NCBI RefSeq assembly: GCF_000367945.1
Contig: NZ_KB849178.1
Coordinates: 62,001-126,000, forward strand
DNA length: 64,000 nt
From: Acinetobacter proteolyticus
GTDB lineage: Bacteria > Pseudomonadota > Gammaproteobacteria > Pseudomonadales > Moraxellaceae
Reading direction: 5' to 3'
Both the position numbers and the translations under genes were made by a program. Numbering within the stretch: position 1 is the stretch's first letter; each line of letters opens with the position of its first letter. Below, piece by piece: positions 51,916 through 60,909 of this stretch. Below the pieces are notes generated by a model. That model saw only the letters and a program-made list of their open reading frames with translations. It did not search any database and was not told the DNA's origin.

Positions 51916-53928
51916 CTAAATCCATAATGACACAACAAGGTCAATTAATTTGATCGCGATAAACGGAAAGATCACCCCACCTACCCCATAGATCAACATA
52001 TTACGGCGTAACAATTGCAATGCACTGGCTGGTTTGAATTGCACCCCTCTCAATGCCAATGGGATCAACATCGGAATAATCAGTGCATTAAAAATCAATG
52101 CTGAAATTACTGCACTGCTCGGACTACTGAGCTGCAGGATATTGAGTACCGCAAGTTGTGGAATTGCTACTGCAAACAGTGCAGGTAAGATCACAAAGTA
52201 CTTGGAGACATCATTTGCCAAAGAGAAAGTGGTTAAGGCGCCACGGGTAATCAATTGCTGCTTGCCAATTTCCACCACATCGAGCAGTTTGGTCGGATCG
52301 GAATCCAGATCCACCATATTGCCCGCCTCTTTCGCGGCCTGCGTGCCCGAGTTCATGGCAAGACCAATATCTGCCTGTGCCAAGGCAGGTGCATCATTGG
52401 TACCATCACCGACCATTGCCACCAGTTTACCCGCGGCTTGTTGTTTACGGATACAAGCCAATTTATCTTCAGGTTTGGCTTCTGCAATATAGTCATCCAC
52501 CCCCGCTTCTGCTGCAATCGCTGCTGCAGTCAACGGATTGTCACCTGTAACCATAATGGTTTTAATGCCCATCTCACGTAACAGCGCAAAACGTTGTTTA
52601 ATACCCTGTTTGATCACATCTGATAGCTCAATCACCCCTAAAATACTGTGATTTGAAGCCACCACCAGTGGTGTTGCACCTTTAGAGGCGACTTGTTCGA
52701 CACGAGTTTTCAGTTCGACATTGTCTCTGATCTGTTGATGGGTAAAGTTAAGGATGGCATCGACAGCACCTTTACGAATCTTTTGTCCTGTGGCTAAGTC
52801 CACACCAGACAAACGTGTTGATGCACTAAACTGGATAAATTCTGCATCTTTGGGCTCTTGGATGCTTTCACCCATTTCTTTACCTAAACTCACCACGGAT
52901 TTACCTTCAGGGGTTGGGTCAGCAAAAGAAGTTAGCATGGCTGCTTGGCGCAACTCACTTGGACTCACACCCGCCAATGGATAAAAGGCGGTGGCTTGAC
53001 GGTCTCCGTAGGTAATCGTGCCAGTTTTGTCCAACAGCAACACATCAATATCACCTGCAACTTCAACTGCTTTACCTGATTTAGCTAAGACATTGGCTTT
53101 TAAAGCGCGGTTCATTCCTGCGATGCCAATTGCGGGCAGTAATCCACCGATTGTGGTTGGAATCAAACATACCAATAGAGCAATCAACAAGACCATGCTG
53201 ATTTTAATACCGACCATGGAACCAATAAAAGGTAAGCTTGCCACAACCACAATAAAGGTAATGGTCATGATGTTGAGCAAAATACTGAGTGCAATCTCAT
53301 TCGGTGTTTTTTGGCGGTTGGCACCTTCAACTAAGGCAATCATACGGTCTAGGAAACTATGACCAGCTTCATTACTCACGCGAATAATAATTTCATCTGA
53401 CAAAACTTTAGTGCCACCAATCACGCCTGAACGATCCGTATTGGCTTCACGCAATACGGGCGCAGACTCACCCGTAACAGCTGATTCATTGATGGTCGCA
53501 AAACCTTGAATAATTTCACCATCCGCCGGGACGATCTCACCTGCTTTGACGATGACAAGATCATCCTTCTTGAGTAAATTTGCAGAAATCGTATTCGGTA
53601 TCGCATTTAAATCGAGGATACGATTTGCAGTTAAGTTTTCACGGGCTTGACGCAATGATGCTGCTTGTCCGCGGCCTTTGGTTTCTGCAACCGCTTCTGC
53701 ATAATTAGCAAATAAGACCGTCACCAATAAAATCAAGCTCAGCACCAAACCAAAACCTAAGCTGGTACTGCCCATCACGGTTGCGACAACCGTTAAGATT
53801 GTTCCCACCCAGACACAGGCCATCACTGGATTTTTAAAAGCATACTGTGGCAACAGTTTATGAAAAGTTTGCTGAATAATTTCTTTATTCAAAATATCCA
53901 TTTGTTGTGTCGCATTTGAATGTTTCAT
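51916..53928 (-). CDS. kdpB: Potassium-transporting P-type ATPase KdpB
   Basis: The 670-residue catalytic P-type ATPase shows the phosphorylation site DKTGTITYG, the actuator TGES (AVTGESAPV), the hinge MVTGDNPLTAAAIAAEAG and the VAMVGDGTNDAPALAQADIGLAMNSGTQAAKEAGNMVDLDSDP block. It has seven predicted membrane helices and hydrolyses ATP to drive K+ import through KdpA. It lies 16 nt after kdpA and 9 nt before kdpC. Confidence 0.97.
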   Translation of the reverse strand: MKHSNATQQMDILNKEIIQQTFHKLLPQYAFKNPVMACVWVGTILTVVATVMGSTSLGFGLVLSLILLVTVLFANYAEAVAETKGRGQAASLRQARENLTANRILDLNAIPNTISANLLKKDDLVIVKAGEIVPADGEIIQGFATINESAVTGESAPVLREANTDRSGVIGGTKVLSDEIIIRVSNEAGHSFLDRMIALVEGANRQKTPNEIALSILLNIMTITFIVVVASLPFIGSMVGIKISMVLLIALLVCLIPTTIGGLLPAIGIAGMNRALKANVLAKSGKAVEVAGDIDVLLLDKTGTITYGDRQATAFYPLAGVSPSELRQAAMLTSFADPTPEGKSVVSLGKEMGESIQEPKDAEFIQFSASTRLSGVDLATGQKIRKGAVDAILNFTHQQIRDNVELKTRVEQVASKGATPLVVASNHSILGVIELSDVIKQGIKQRFALLREMGIKTIMVTGDNPLTAAAIAAEAGVDDYIAEAKPEDKLACIRKQQAAGKLVAMVGDGTNDAPALAQADIGLAMNSGTQAAKEAGNMVDLDSDPTKLLDVVEIGKQQLITRGALTTFSLANDVSKYFVILPALFAVAIPQLAVLNILQLSSPSSAVISALIFNALIIPMLIPLALRGVQFKPASALQLLRRNMLIYGVGGVIFPFIAIKLIDLVVSLWI

Positions 53929-53944
53929 TGTTGTCGCTCCACGC

Positions 53945-55663
53945 TTAAACTTTCACAGATAGCACAGATAAATAATCAGCAATTGGCCCAATGACCAACA
54001 CTGGCATGAATTGCAATAAGGTGAGAATCAACACGATCCCAATCAAGGTCAAAGCAAAAGTTGGGGATTCAATATGTAAAGAGCCTTTGCTTTCGGTTGC
54101 TTGTGGCTTAGTTGCCAAACTGACTGCAATCAACACAGGGATAATCAATACGCTATAACGACCTGCCAATAACGCGACACTGGCACTCAGATTCCACCAC
54201 AAGGTATTATCAGCTAAGCCTTCAAAACCCGAACCATTGTTGGCATAGGCAGAGACATATTCATAAAACACCTGGCTAATGCCATGGAAAGCTGGATTTG
54301 AATTCCCTGTAAGGGATGGAAAGGCAATTGAGATCGCAGTCAAACCCAAAATCACCACAGGCTGTAACAAGATCACAAAAGCCAAAAGCTTGATTTCAGT
54401 GACTTCAATCTTGCGACCAAATAATTCAGGAGTACGACCTGTCATCAAGCCTGCGATGAATACTGCAAGGAATAGATAAATAAAGAACTGCAGTAGACCA
54501 CAGCCGATCCCACCCCAAATGGCATTGATTAACATATTGCACAGTTCCACCAGTCCCGTCAGTGGCGAGGCGGAGTCATGCATCATATTGACTGAGCCGT
54601 TATTCACTTGGGTGGTCAAACTCCCCCACAGTGCCGATGCCTCTGTACCAAAGCGGACTTCCTTACCTTCCATCAATGCCGTGTTTGGAATCAAAGAAGA
54701 CTTTTCAGCCCACAACGTTAATGAGGTTGAAGCCAATGACATGAGTAGCATGGTGCCAAAAATCATCCACATCAATTTCTTACGTTGGATAAAACGCCCC
54801 ACCATAAACACCACAGACAATGGAATCAGCAAGATCGCGATCATCTCAATCACATTGGATAACGGCGTTGGATTTTCTAAAGGCACACTACTATTCGGAC
54901 CATACCACCCCCCACCATTACTGCCTAACTGCTTAATTGCCACCATGGGTGCAACTGGACCGAGTGGAATATGCTGAGTTTTAACTTCTGCCGTTTGATC
55001 CAAAACTTGTACTGTTGGGCCAGCTGATAATGTTGCTGGAACACCTTGAAAAGTGAGTAACAAAGAAAAAATCAAGCCAAGCGGAATAAAGAATCGAAAT
55101 AATGGACGAATAATATCCATCCAATAATTACCAAGATTGATGCGATCCCATATGTTTTGATCTGAACCCTCTTGTTGACCTGATTGCAAGAATAAAGCTC
55201 TCAACATCGCCACCAATAAGGCAAGTCCAATAATTGGCGACAAGTATTGCAATCCGACAATCACCGTCATTTGCGATAGATAAGACAGTTGGGCCTGTCC
55301 CGAATAATGTTGCTGGTTGGTATTGGTCAAGAATGAAATGGTGGTATGCAATGCCAAATCCCAGTTCATATTTGGAATATGATCAGGGTTCAGTGGTAAC
55401 CATGCCTGAGTCATCAAAATGGTGACACTTGCACCCAGCAGCAAAATATTGCTGAGCACAAAAGCGACCAAATACTGCCGCCAGTTCATTCCTCTACGCT
55501 TGACGCCGAGCACAGCATAAATTGGTTGCTCAATCCATTTAAACAAAGCATCGCTTCTCATTGGCTTTGCCTGCATTACATCAGCTAGGTAAGTGCCAAG
55601 CGGATAAGCCAACAACAATGAAAAAACAAATACAGAAATAAATTCCCACATAGCACATGCCAT
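53945..55663 (-). CDS. kdpA: Potassium-transporting ATPase channel subunit KdpA
   Basis: This 572-residue channel-like subunit has about ten membrane helices and four selectivity-filter-like repeats, including TNTNQQHYSGQ, KQLGSNGGGWYGPNSS, LVELCNMLINAIWGGIGCGL and YANNGSGFEGL. It binds and conducts K+ at high affinity. The start is ambiguous: the ATG at 55663 or 55651 (MWEFISVF). Neither has a clear ribosome site; the first helix begins at residue 6 either way. It leads the operon kdpABCDE. I find no kdpF-like peptide upstream, though a protein of about 30 residues is easily missed. Confidence 0.95.
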   Translation of the reverse strand: MACAMWEFISVFVFSLLLAYPLGTYLADVMQAKPMRSDALFKWIEQPIYAVLGVKRRGMNWRQYLVAFVLSNILLLGASVTILMTQAWLPLNPDHIPNMNWDLALHTTISFLTNTNQQHYSGQAQLSYLSQMTVIVGLQYLSPIIGLALLVAMLRALFLQSGQQEGSDQNIWDRINLGNYWMDIIRPLFRFFIPLGLIFSLLLTFQGVPATLSAGPTVQVLDQTAEVKTQHIPLGPVAPMVAIKQLGSNGGGWYGPNSSVPLENPTPLSNVIEMIAILLIPLSVVFMVGRFIQRKKLMWMIFGTMLLMSLASTSLTLWAEKSSLIPNTALMEGKEVRFGTEASALWGSLTTQVNNGSVNMMHDSASPLTGLVELCNMLINAIWGGIGCGLLQFFIYLFLAVFIAGLMTGRTPELFGRKIEVTEIKLLAFVILLQPVVILGLTAISIAFPSLTGNSNPAFHGISQVFYEYVSAYANNGSGFEGLADNTLWWNLSASVALLAGRYSVLIIPVLIAVSLATKPQATESKGSLHIESPTFALTLIGIVLILTLLQFMPVLVIGPIADYLSVLSVKV

Positions 55664-56138
55664 TTAAAATAGGTCAGCTTTAGTATGGAAATTGAGAGCG
55701 TAAATTCTCTATATTGAAAAAAACGGTGGACGTAAATTTTACGTAAAATTATTCAATTCTAATTTGGGACGCTTAAAATTTTACCTAGAAATAAAATATG
55801 GAGAAATAAATCTCATTTTTTACAAAAAATCTTTGACCAAATAAAAATCTTTTTTTGGAAAAACGCAAAGAATATGAATTATCATTTTAAAATAATAATT
55901 TATATTTATCATTATTTTACAAATAAAAACACATATGTATATAAATTTTTTAAGATTTATTTTTATCCATTTTCATGTAAACACTAATACTGCATAGTTC
56001 ATTTAGAACATTTACTCTTATTTTAATTATGGTATTTTTGTTACATGAAGTTATAGCCAATCACGATAGATAACTTTTTTGTTGTCAGATCATAGCTTCT
56101 TAACACTTAAGAATCTTGAAGTTCAAGGAAAGATTACA
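55664..56138. promoter_or_regulatory. Divergent kdp/fadL regulatory region
   Basis: This 475-nt, very AT-rich region lies between kdpA and the first fadL gene. Near kdpA it holds TTTACG repeats (listed separately). CAAGGAAAG at 56124-56132 is the ribosome site for the fadL gene at 56139. I see no further gene. Confidence 0.5.
55699..55747 (-). promoter_or_regulatory. Candidate KdpE binding sites upstream of kdpA
   Basis: Read toward kdpA, TTTACG occurs at 55747-55742, at 55736-55731 and at 55704-55699. The first two are direct repeats with a 5-nt spacer, the arrangement of the E. coli KdpE site (TTTATA-N5-TTTACA). The third is 32 nt further, about three helical turns. They lie 36-84 nt upstream of the kdpA start. 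The first pair also forms the palindrome ACGTAAATTTTACGT at 55730-55744. Confidence 0.55.
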
Positions 56139-57629
56139 ATGAAATTAAAACATCTTAGCACTGCCATGATCTTAGCAACGCTACCTGCAACTGGAGTTTT
56201 TGCAGCAGCGTTAGACCGTTCAGGTCAATCTATGTCTGCATTTTTACAACCGGGTAACTATTTTGAAGCTGGTCTTTCGGTTTTAGACCCAACGGTTAAA
56301 GGGCAAGAAGCGGGTACATCAGCAACTACACGTAAAATTGGGGATATGGGTGATGATTATTATTTCCCAAGCGCTGCATTAAAGCTTCAACTCACTGACA
56401 ATATTTCTTTTGGTCTTCTTTATGACCAACCTTTTGGTGCTGATGCTCAATACACAGGCAATAACGTATTTGTATCAAATCCTGGTTCTGATACTGTTTT
56501 ACCTGTTGAAAGAACAAATGCGTTAGTGCAAAAAAAAGTAAGTGACTACTTAACATCTCCAACTGGTCAGCAACAAATTGCTGGGCTTGTACAAGGTGGA
56601 ATGACCCCAGCTCAAGCTCAGGCTGCAGTAACTCAAGGTTTCTTAAATAGCGCTCCAGTTAAAGCTTTACAAAAAGGCCTTGCTGATGCCAATGCATCTT
56701 TAGGTACAGGTAACACGGGTGTTGAAGTTGATACTCAAAATATTTCACTCGTTTTCGGTTACCAACCAATTAAAAATGTAAACCTTTACGCGGGTGGTGT
56801 CTACCAAACTGTAAAAGGCAATGTAAGCCTTCGTGGTACTGCTTATAGTATCTATAATGGTTACGATGCAGACATTAAAGAAACTGGCGGTGCAGGTTGG
56901 TTAGTCGGTGCAGCATATCAGATTCCTGAAATTGCATTAAAAGCCTCCGTAACTTACCGTTCTGAAATCGACCATAAAGTTAATATTAATGAAAAATTCG
57001 CAGTAACATCAGCATTAACAAGTAACCCTGCTGTTTTAGCTGGTTTACTAGGTATTTCTCCTGCAGAAGCGTTGGCTCAAGCACAAGCTCTAGAGGAAGG
57101 TAGTGCTGGTAAAAAAACTAAAATCACAACACCTCAATCTGTTAACTTAGATTTTCAAACAGGTATCATGGCGAATACGGTTGCATTTGCAAACGTTCGT
57201 TGGGTAAATTGGAAAGACTTTGCAATCCAACCATATAAATTTGGTTTATTGTCTAAACAAATTGGTGGCTTAGTCGGCCGTCCAAATGGCTTTAACCTAG
57301 TTGAATACTCTGATGACCAATGGTCTGTAAATGCGGGTGTTGGTCGTAAGCTCAACGATCAATGGGCAGGTAACGTTTCGGTAGGTTGGGATTCTGGTGC
57401 AGGTAACCCTGTAACGACACTGGGTCCAACAGAAGGTTACTGGAACGTTGGTCTAGGTGTTCAATATAGCCCTACCCCTGCAACATTCATTGCTGGTGGT
57501 GTGAAATACTTCTGGTTAGGTGATGCCAAAGCGCAAACTGGTGCTCAAGCTGGTGGCAATGAATACGTTGCGAAGTTTGAAGACAACAATGCAATCGCAT
57601 ACGGTTTGAAAATTGGTTATAAATTCTAA
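56139..57629 (+). CDS. OmpP1/FadL-family outer-membrane transporter (long form)
   Basis: The 496-residue protein has a signal peptide (MKLKHLSTAMILATLPATGVFA), the FadL hatch-like N-terminus ALDRSGQSMSAFLQPGNYFEAG and a barrel ending in GLKIGYKF. It starts at the ATG at 56139, with AAGGAAAG upstream; the frame from 56079 adds 20 residues in front of the signal. Compared with its tandem neighbour it has two insertions: about 70 helical residues after YTGNNVF (roughly 115-190) and about 20 residues around GISPAEALAQAQALEEG. These map to surface loops. FadL proteins pass long-chain fatty acids or other hydrophobic compounds across the outer membrane. The gene has its own terminator. Confidence 0.93.
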   Translation: MKLKHLSTAMILATLPATGVFAAALDRSGQSMSAFLQPGNYFEAGLSVLDPTVKGQEAGTSATTRKIGDMGDDYYFPSAALKLQLTDNISFGLLYDQPFGADAQYTGNNVFVSNPGSDTVLPVERTNALVQKKVSDYLTSPTGQQQIAGLVQGGMTPAQAQAAVTQGFLNSAPVKALQKGLADANASLGTGNTGVEVDTQNISLVFGYQPIKNVNLYAGGVYQTVKGNVSLRGTAYSIYNGYDADIKETGGAGWLVGAAYQIPEIALKASVTYRSEIDHKVNINEKFAVTSALTSNPAVLAGLLGISPAEALAQAQALEEGSAGKKTKITTPQSVNLDFQTGIMANTVAFANVRWVNWKDFAIQPYKFGLLSKQIGGLVGRPNGFNLVEYSDDQWSVNAGVGRKLNDQWAGNVSVGWDSGAGNPVTTLGPTEGYWNVGLGVQYSPTPATFIAGGVKYFWLGDAKAQTGAQAGGNEYVAKFEDNNAIAYGLKIGYKF

Positions 57630-57643
57630 TCAAATTTCATAAT

Positions 57644-57673
57644 AAAAAAGGCCATCTGTAGATGGCCTTTTTT
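57644..57673 (+). terminator. Terminator after the first fadL gene
   Basis: AAAAAAGGCCATC and GATGGCCTTTTTT form a 13-bp stem with a TGTA loop. Confidence 0.92.
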
Positions 57674-57883
57674 ATATAGTTTTTATACATAAAATCAAAA
57701 TAATAGCCCAATAAATACACATCTTTTTATATCTTTGACCACATTAATAGAAAACATGAATGCTCAAGCATTTTCCGTGACTTTATCAGTTCATTTATTG
57801 ACATTTGTAAAATATTTAAGCGCATAAAAATTATGATACTTTTCGCGCCATTCTGTTACAAAGTGATTTGAGAGAACATATTA

Positions 57884-59113
57884 ATGAAGCTGAATGCTAT
57901 TCAAACGGCTCTTCTACTTAGCTTAATCCCAACAACGACAACATTTGCCGCAGCACTGGATCGCTCAGGCCAATCCATTGCTGCTTTTTTACAACCGAAT
58001 AACTATTTTGAAGCGGGTATTACCGTTCTTGATCCCAATGTATCAGGTAAAGATATCTCGCAAAACAATACTGGGAATATGGCGAATCATTACTACTCGC
58101 CAAATGCTGCGCTAAAAATTCAAGCAACGGATCAATTCTCGATTGGTTTGATCTATGACCAACCTTATGGGGCGGATGCAGAATACACAGGTAAAAGCAA
58201 CTTTATCGAAAGCCGCCCCTTACCTTTTAAAGGTGGTACATCGGTTACCGTTGATACTGAAAACTTAAATTTACTCTTTGGTTATCAACCAACACAAAAC
58301 TGGAACCTCTATGCGGGTGCAGTTTATCAAACCTTAGACAGTACTGTGTTATTACGTGGTCAAAGCTATAGTGCCTACAGTGGTTATGATTTTAAAACTG
58401 GTAAAGATGAAGCAGTCGGCTGGTTAGCGGGTGTTGCCTATCAAATTCCTGAGATTGCACTCAAAGCGTCTTTAACTTACCGTGCCAAAATTAAACATGA
58501 AATGAATGCCTATGAAACGCATGGCATTGCAGGTATGACTGGCAATGCGGGTTTTGATGCAATTTTAAACAAAATTAATCATTCAGAAGGCACCACTGAA
58601 ATCACGACCCCTCAATCGCTTAATCTTGATTTCCAAACAGGGATTATGGAAAACACAGTTGCCTTTGCGAATTTACGTTGGGTAAATTGGAAAGACTTTG
58701 CCATTCGTCCATATAAATTTGGTGCTGCTTCAACATTACCACCAATCGTTGCTTCAACTGGTAAAAAAGACGGTTTTGATCTGGTTGCATATACCGAAGA
58801 TCAATACTCAATTACCGCAGGTGTTGGTCGTAAACTCAATGATCAATGGGCAGGTAATTTATCTGTAGGTTGGGACTCTGGTGCAGGTAATCCTGTGACC
58901 ACATTGGGCCCAACTGAAGGCTATTGGAATGTCGGTATCGGTGTTCAATATAGCCCTACGCCTGCAACCTTTATTGCGGGTGGGGTGAAATATTTCTGGC
59001 TCGGTGATGCCAAAGCACAGTCAGGCTCACAATTCAATACACCTGGCTATGTAGCTGAATTTGAAAATAATGATGCGATTGCCTATGGTTTAAAGATTGG
59101 GTATAAATTCTAA
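57884..59113 (+). CDS. OmpP1/FadL-family outer-membrane transporter (short form)
   Basis: The 409-residue paralogue follows the long form. The signal MKLNAIQTALLLSLIPTTTTFA is followed by AALDRSGQSIAAFLQPNNYFEAG. Conservation is highest in the C-terminal half: NTVAFANLRWVNWKDFAIRPYKFG, AGVGRKLNDQWAGNLSVGWDSGAGNPVTTLGPTEGYWNVG and FIAGGVKYFWLGDAKAQ are almost the same in both. The short form lacks the two loop insertions. The pair is a tandem duplication. Different loops may suit different hydrophobic substrates. A terminator separates them, so they are probably regulated independently. Confidence 0.93.
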   Translation: MKLNAIQTALLLSLIPTTTTFAAALDRSGQSIAAFLQPNNYFEAGITVLDPNVSGKDISQNNTGNMANHYYSPNAALKIQATDQFSIGLIYDQPYGADAEYTGKSNFIESRPLPFKGGTSVTVDTENLNLLFGYQPTQNWNLYAGAVYQTLDSTVLLRGQSYSAYSGYDFKTGKDEAVGWLAGVAYQIPEIALKASLTYRAKIKHEMNAYETHGIAGMTGNAGFDAILNKINHSEGTTEITTPQSLNLDFQTGIMENTVAFANLRWVNWKDFAIRPYKFGAASTLPPIVASTGKKDGFDLVAYTEDQYSITAGVGRKLNDQWAGNLSVGWDSGAGNPVTTLGPTEGYWNVGIGVQYSPTPATFIAGGVKYFWLGDAKAQSGSQFNTPGYVAEFENNDAIAYGLKIGYKF

Positions 59114-59164
59114 GAAATCTCCCCTAACCCTGAGCCACGACTGAAGTGGCGAAAGGTAAAAAGG

Positions 59165-59191
59165 CCCCCCTCCTTTTCTAAAGGAGGGGGG
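59165..59191. repeat. GC-rich palindromic repeat / terminator between fadL and thrH
   Basis: CCCCCCTCCTT and AAGGAGGGGGG form an 11-bp stem with a 5-nt loop. CTCCCCTAACCCT lies just upstream at 59128-59140. The composition and order resemble the CCCTCTCC...GGGAGAGG repeats at 6443-6964. It sits between convergent genes and may act as their shared terminator. Confidence 0.65.
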
Positions 59192-59200
59192 GAGGATTGG

Positions 59201-59818
59201 TTATTCTGGAATATCACGTTGTGATACAGAACGAATCGCCTGTTTTAATGCTTCATAACCATGCAATGGTGGAAACTGTGGAAATTCTGCAATCACATTG
59301 GCTGGCGCATCAAATAAGAAACCATGATCTGCTTCACCCAACATTGTGGTGTCGTTATACGAATCACCTGCCGCAATAACTCGGAAGTTCAAACCATGTA
59401 ATGCTTTTACTGCCTGACGCTTTTGATCAGGTTGACGTAATTTATACGCGGTGATCATGCCATTTTCATCAGTTTCAAGCTTATGACAGAAAATCGTTGG
59501 CCATCCCAGTTGTTTCATCAATGGGTGAGCAAACTCATAAAAAGTATCGGACAAAATAATCAATTGGAAATGAGTACGTACCCATTCAACAAATTCTTTC
59601 GCGCCTTCAAATGGCCCCATATCAGCAATCACGGCTTGAATATCATTTAAACCTAAACCATGTTGTTTTAAGATATTCAAACGTTGCGTCATCAGTACAT
59701 CGTAATCTGGAATGTCACGCGTAGTCGCTTCGAGTTCTTTAATCCCTGTTTTTTTTGCAAAGTTAATCCAGATTTCTGGAACTAACACCCCTTCAAGATC
59801 TAGGCATACGATTTCCAT
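59201..59818 (-). CDS. thrH: Phosphoserine phosphatase / homoserine phosphotransferase ThrH
   Basis: The 205-residue HAD-superfamily enzyme begins MEIVCLDLEGVLVPEIW, where the DLEG form of the DxDG motif carries the nucleophile Asp7. LSDTFYEFA and AAGDSYNDTTMLGEADHGFLFDAP are motifs II and III/IV. ThrH dephosphorylates phosphoserine and can pass the phosphate to homoserine. I use the ATG at 59818, with GGAAG 6 nt upstream; the TTG at 59830 contains that ribosome site. It is monocistronic and convergent with the second fadL gene. Confidence 0.93.
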   Translation of the reverse strand: MEIVCLDLEGVLVPEIWINFAKKTGIKELEATTRDIPDYDVLMTQRLNILKQHGLGLNDIQAVIADMGPFEGAKEFVEWVRTHFQLIILSDTFYEFAHPLMKQLGWPTIFCHKLETDENGMITAYKLRQPDQKRQAVKALHGLNFRVIAAGDSYNDTTMLGEADHGFLFDAPANVIAEFPQFPPLHGYEALKQAIRSVSQRDIPE

Positions 59819-59991
59819 GAATGCTTCCAATGTTGGTTAAAAATTGCTGTATCATAGCACTAAGATTATTCAATTTTTGCGCTGTTGTTGAATAAAATCA
59901 TTTTATTCTGCAAGATTAAAATCAATGACAAGCACACTGCTTTGCTTCGAATGATTTACAATTGTGCCCAAGCCTATCGCCAGGAACATCC

Positions 59992-60723
59992 ATGACTGTT
60001 ATTCCGACTATTGACCTTGTAGATGCCCTCGCTGCTGAATATGCAGATAAATCGCCCCGAGAAATTTTAGAACTTGCGTTAAGCCAAGAAGGTGAAATCG
60101 CGATTTCATTTTCAGGCGCAGAAGATGTTGTTTTAATTGATATTGCCTCTCGTCTAGGTAAGCCCTTCCGTGTTTTTAGTTTGGATACGGGACGTTTACA
60201 TGCAGAGACTTATCAATTTATTGAAACTGTCCGTAAGCACTATAAGATCGATATTGAAATTTGCTTCCCTGAGTCTACTGCTGTTCAGCAATTCGTGACT
60301 GAAAAAGGCTTGTTTAGCTTTTTTGAAGATGGACATCAGGAATGCTGTGGAATCCGTAAAGTACAACCTCTACGCAAGAAACTAGCGACCTTAGATGGAT
60401 GGATTACTGGCCAACGTAAGGATCAGAGTCCAACTCGCAGTGAGGTGCCTGTGATTCAAGCTGATGCTGGTTTTTCTGGTGAAGGCAAGCAATTGATCAA
60501 ATATAACCCGCTTGCAAATTGGAGCAGTGCGGATGTATGGAGTTATATCCGCATGATGGAAATTCCATATAACCTATTGCACGAACGCGGTTTTATTTCA
60601 ATCGGTTGCGAACCATGCACACGTGCAGTGCTGCCAAATCAACATGAACGCGAAGGTCGTTGGTGGTGGGAAGAAGCCACGCATAAAGAATGTGGCTTGC
60701 ATGCAGGTAACCTTAAAAAATAA
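59992..60723 (+). CDS. cysH: Assimilatory adenylyl-sulfate (APS) reductase
   Basis: The 243-residue reductase uses thioredoxin to convert activated sulfate to sulfite. It has the P-loop-like [14 protein letters not shown], the FSLDTGRL motif, the cysteine pair ECCGIRK (118-119) and GCEPC (206, 209). These four cysteines ligate a [4Fe-4S] cluster and mark the APS-using type rather than the E. coli PAPS type. The catalytic Cys is in KECGLH (234). The ATG at 59992 is preceded by CAGGAAC. A strong terminator follows. No other cys gene is adjacent. Confidence 0.95.
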   Translation: MTVIPTIDLVDALAAEYADKSPREILELALSQEGEIAISFSGAEDVVLIDIASRLGKPFRVFSLDTGRLHAETYQFIETVRKHYKIDIEICFPESTAVQQFVTEKGLFSFFEDGHQECCGIRKVQPLRKKLATLDGWITGQRKDQSPTRSEVPVIQADAGFSGEGKQLIKYNPLANWSSADVWSYIRMMEIPYNLLHERGFISIGCEPCTRAVLPNQHEREGRWWWEEATHKECGLHAGNLKK

Positions 60724-60745
60724 TCAATTACAGATTTGGTATATT

Positions 60746-60771
60746 AAAACCACTGATTCGTCAGTGGTTTT
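60746..60771 (+). terminator. cysH terminator
   Basis: AAAACCACTGA and TCAGTGGTTTT form an 11-bp stem closed by a TTCG tetraloop. Confidence 0.93.
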
Positions 60772-60909
60772 ATTTTTCCTGACTCGCTTGTCTAAAGTCA
60801 TATTTTAACCAGAACAAACAGTATATACTGCGCAGAACGGTTCCAATAATTCTAATAAGAGCTCCTAGAGAGTATCTTAGAAAAAATGCAATGAGAGGCT
60901 AGATCTGCT

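Noticed and set aside
55861..55930. Fur-box-like sequence upstream of the first fadL gene
   Set aside because: Only about 12 of 19 positions match and the region is almost pure A/T.
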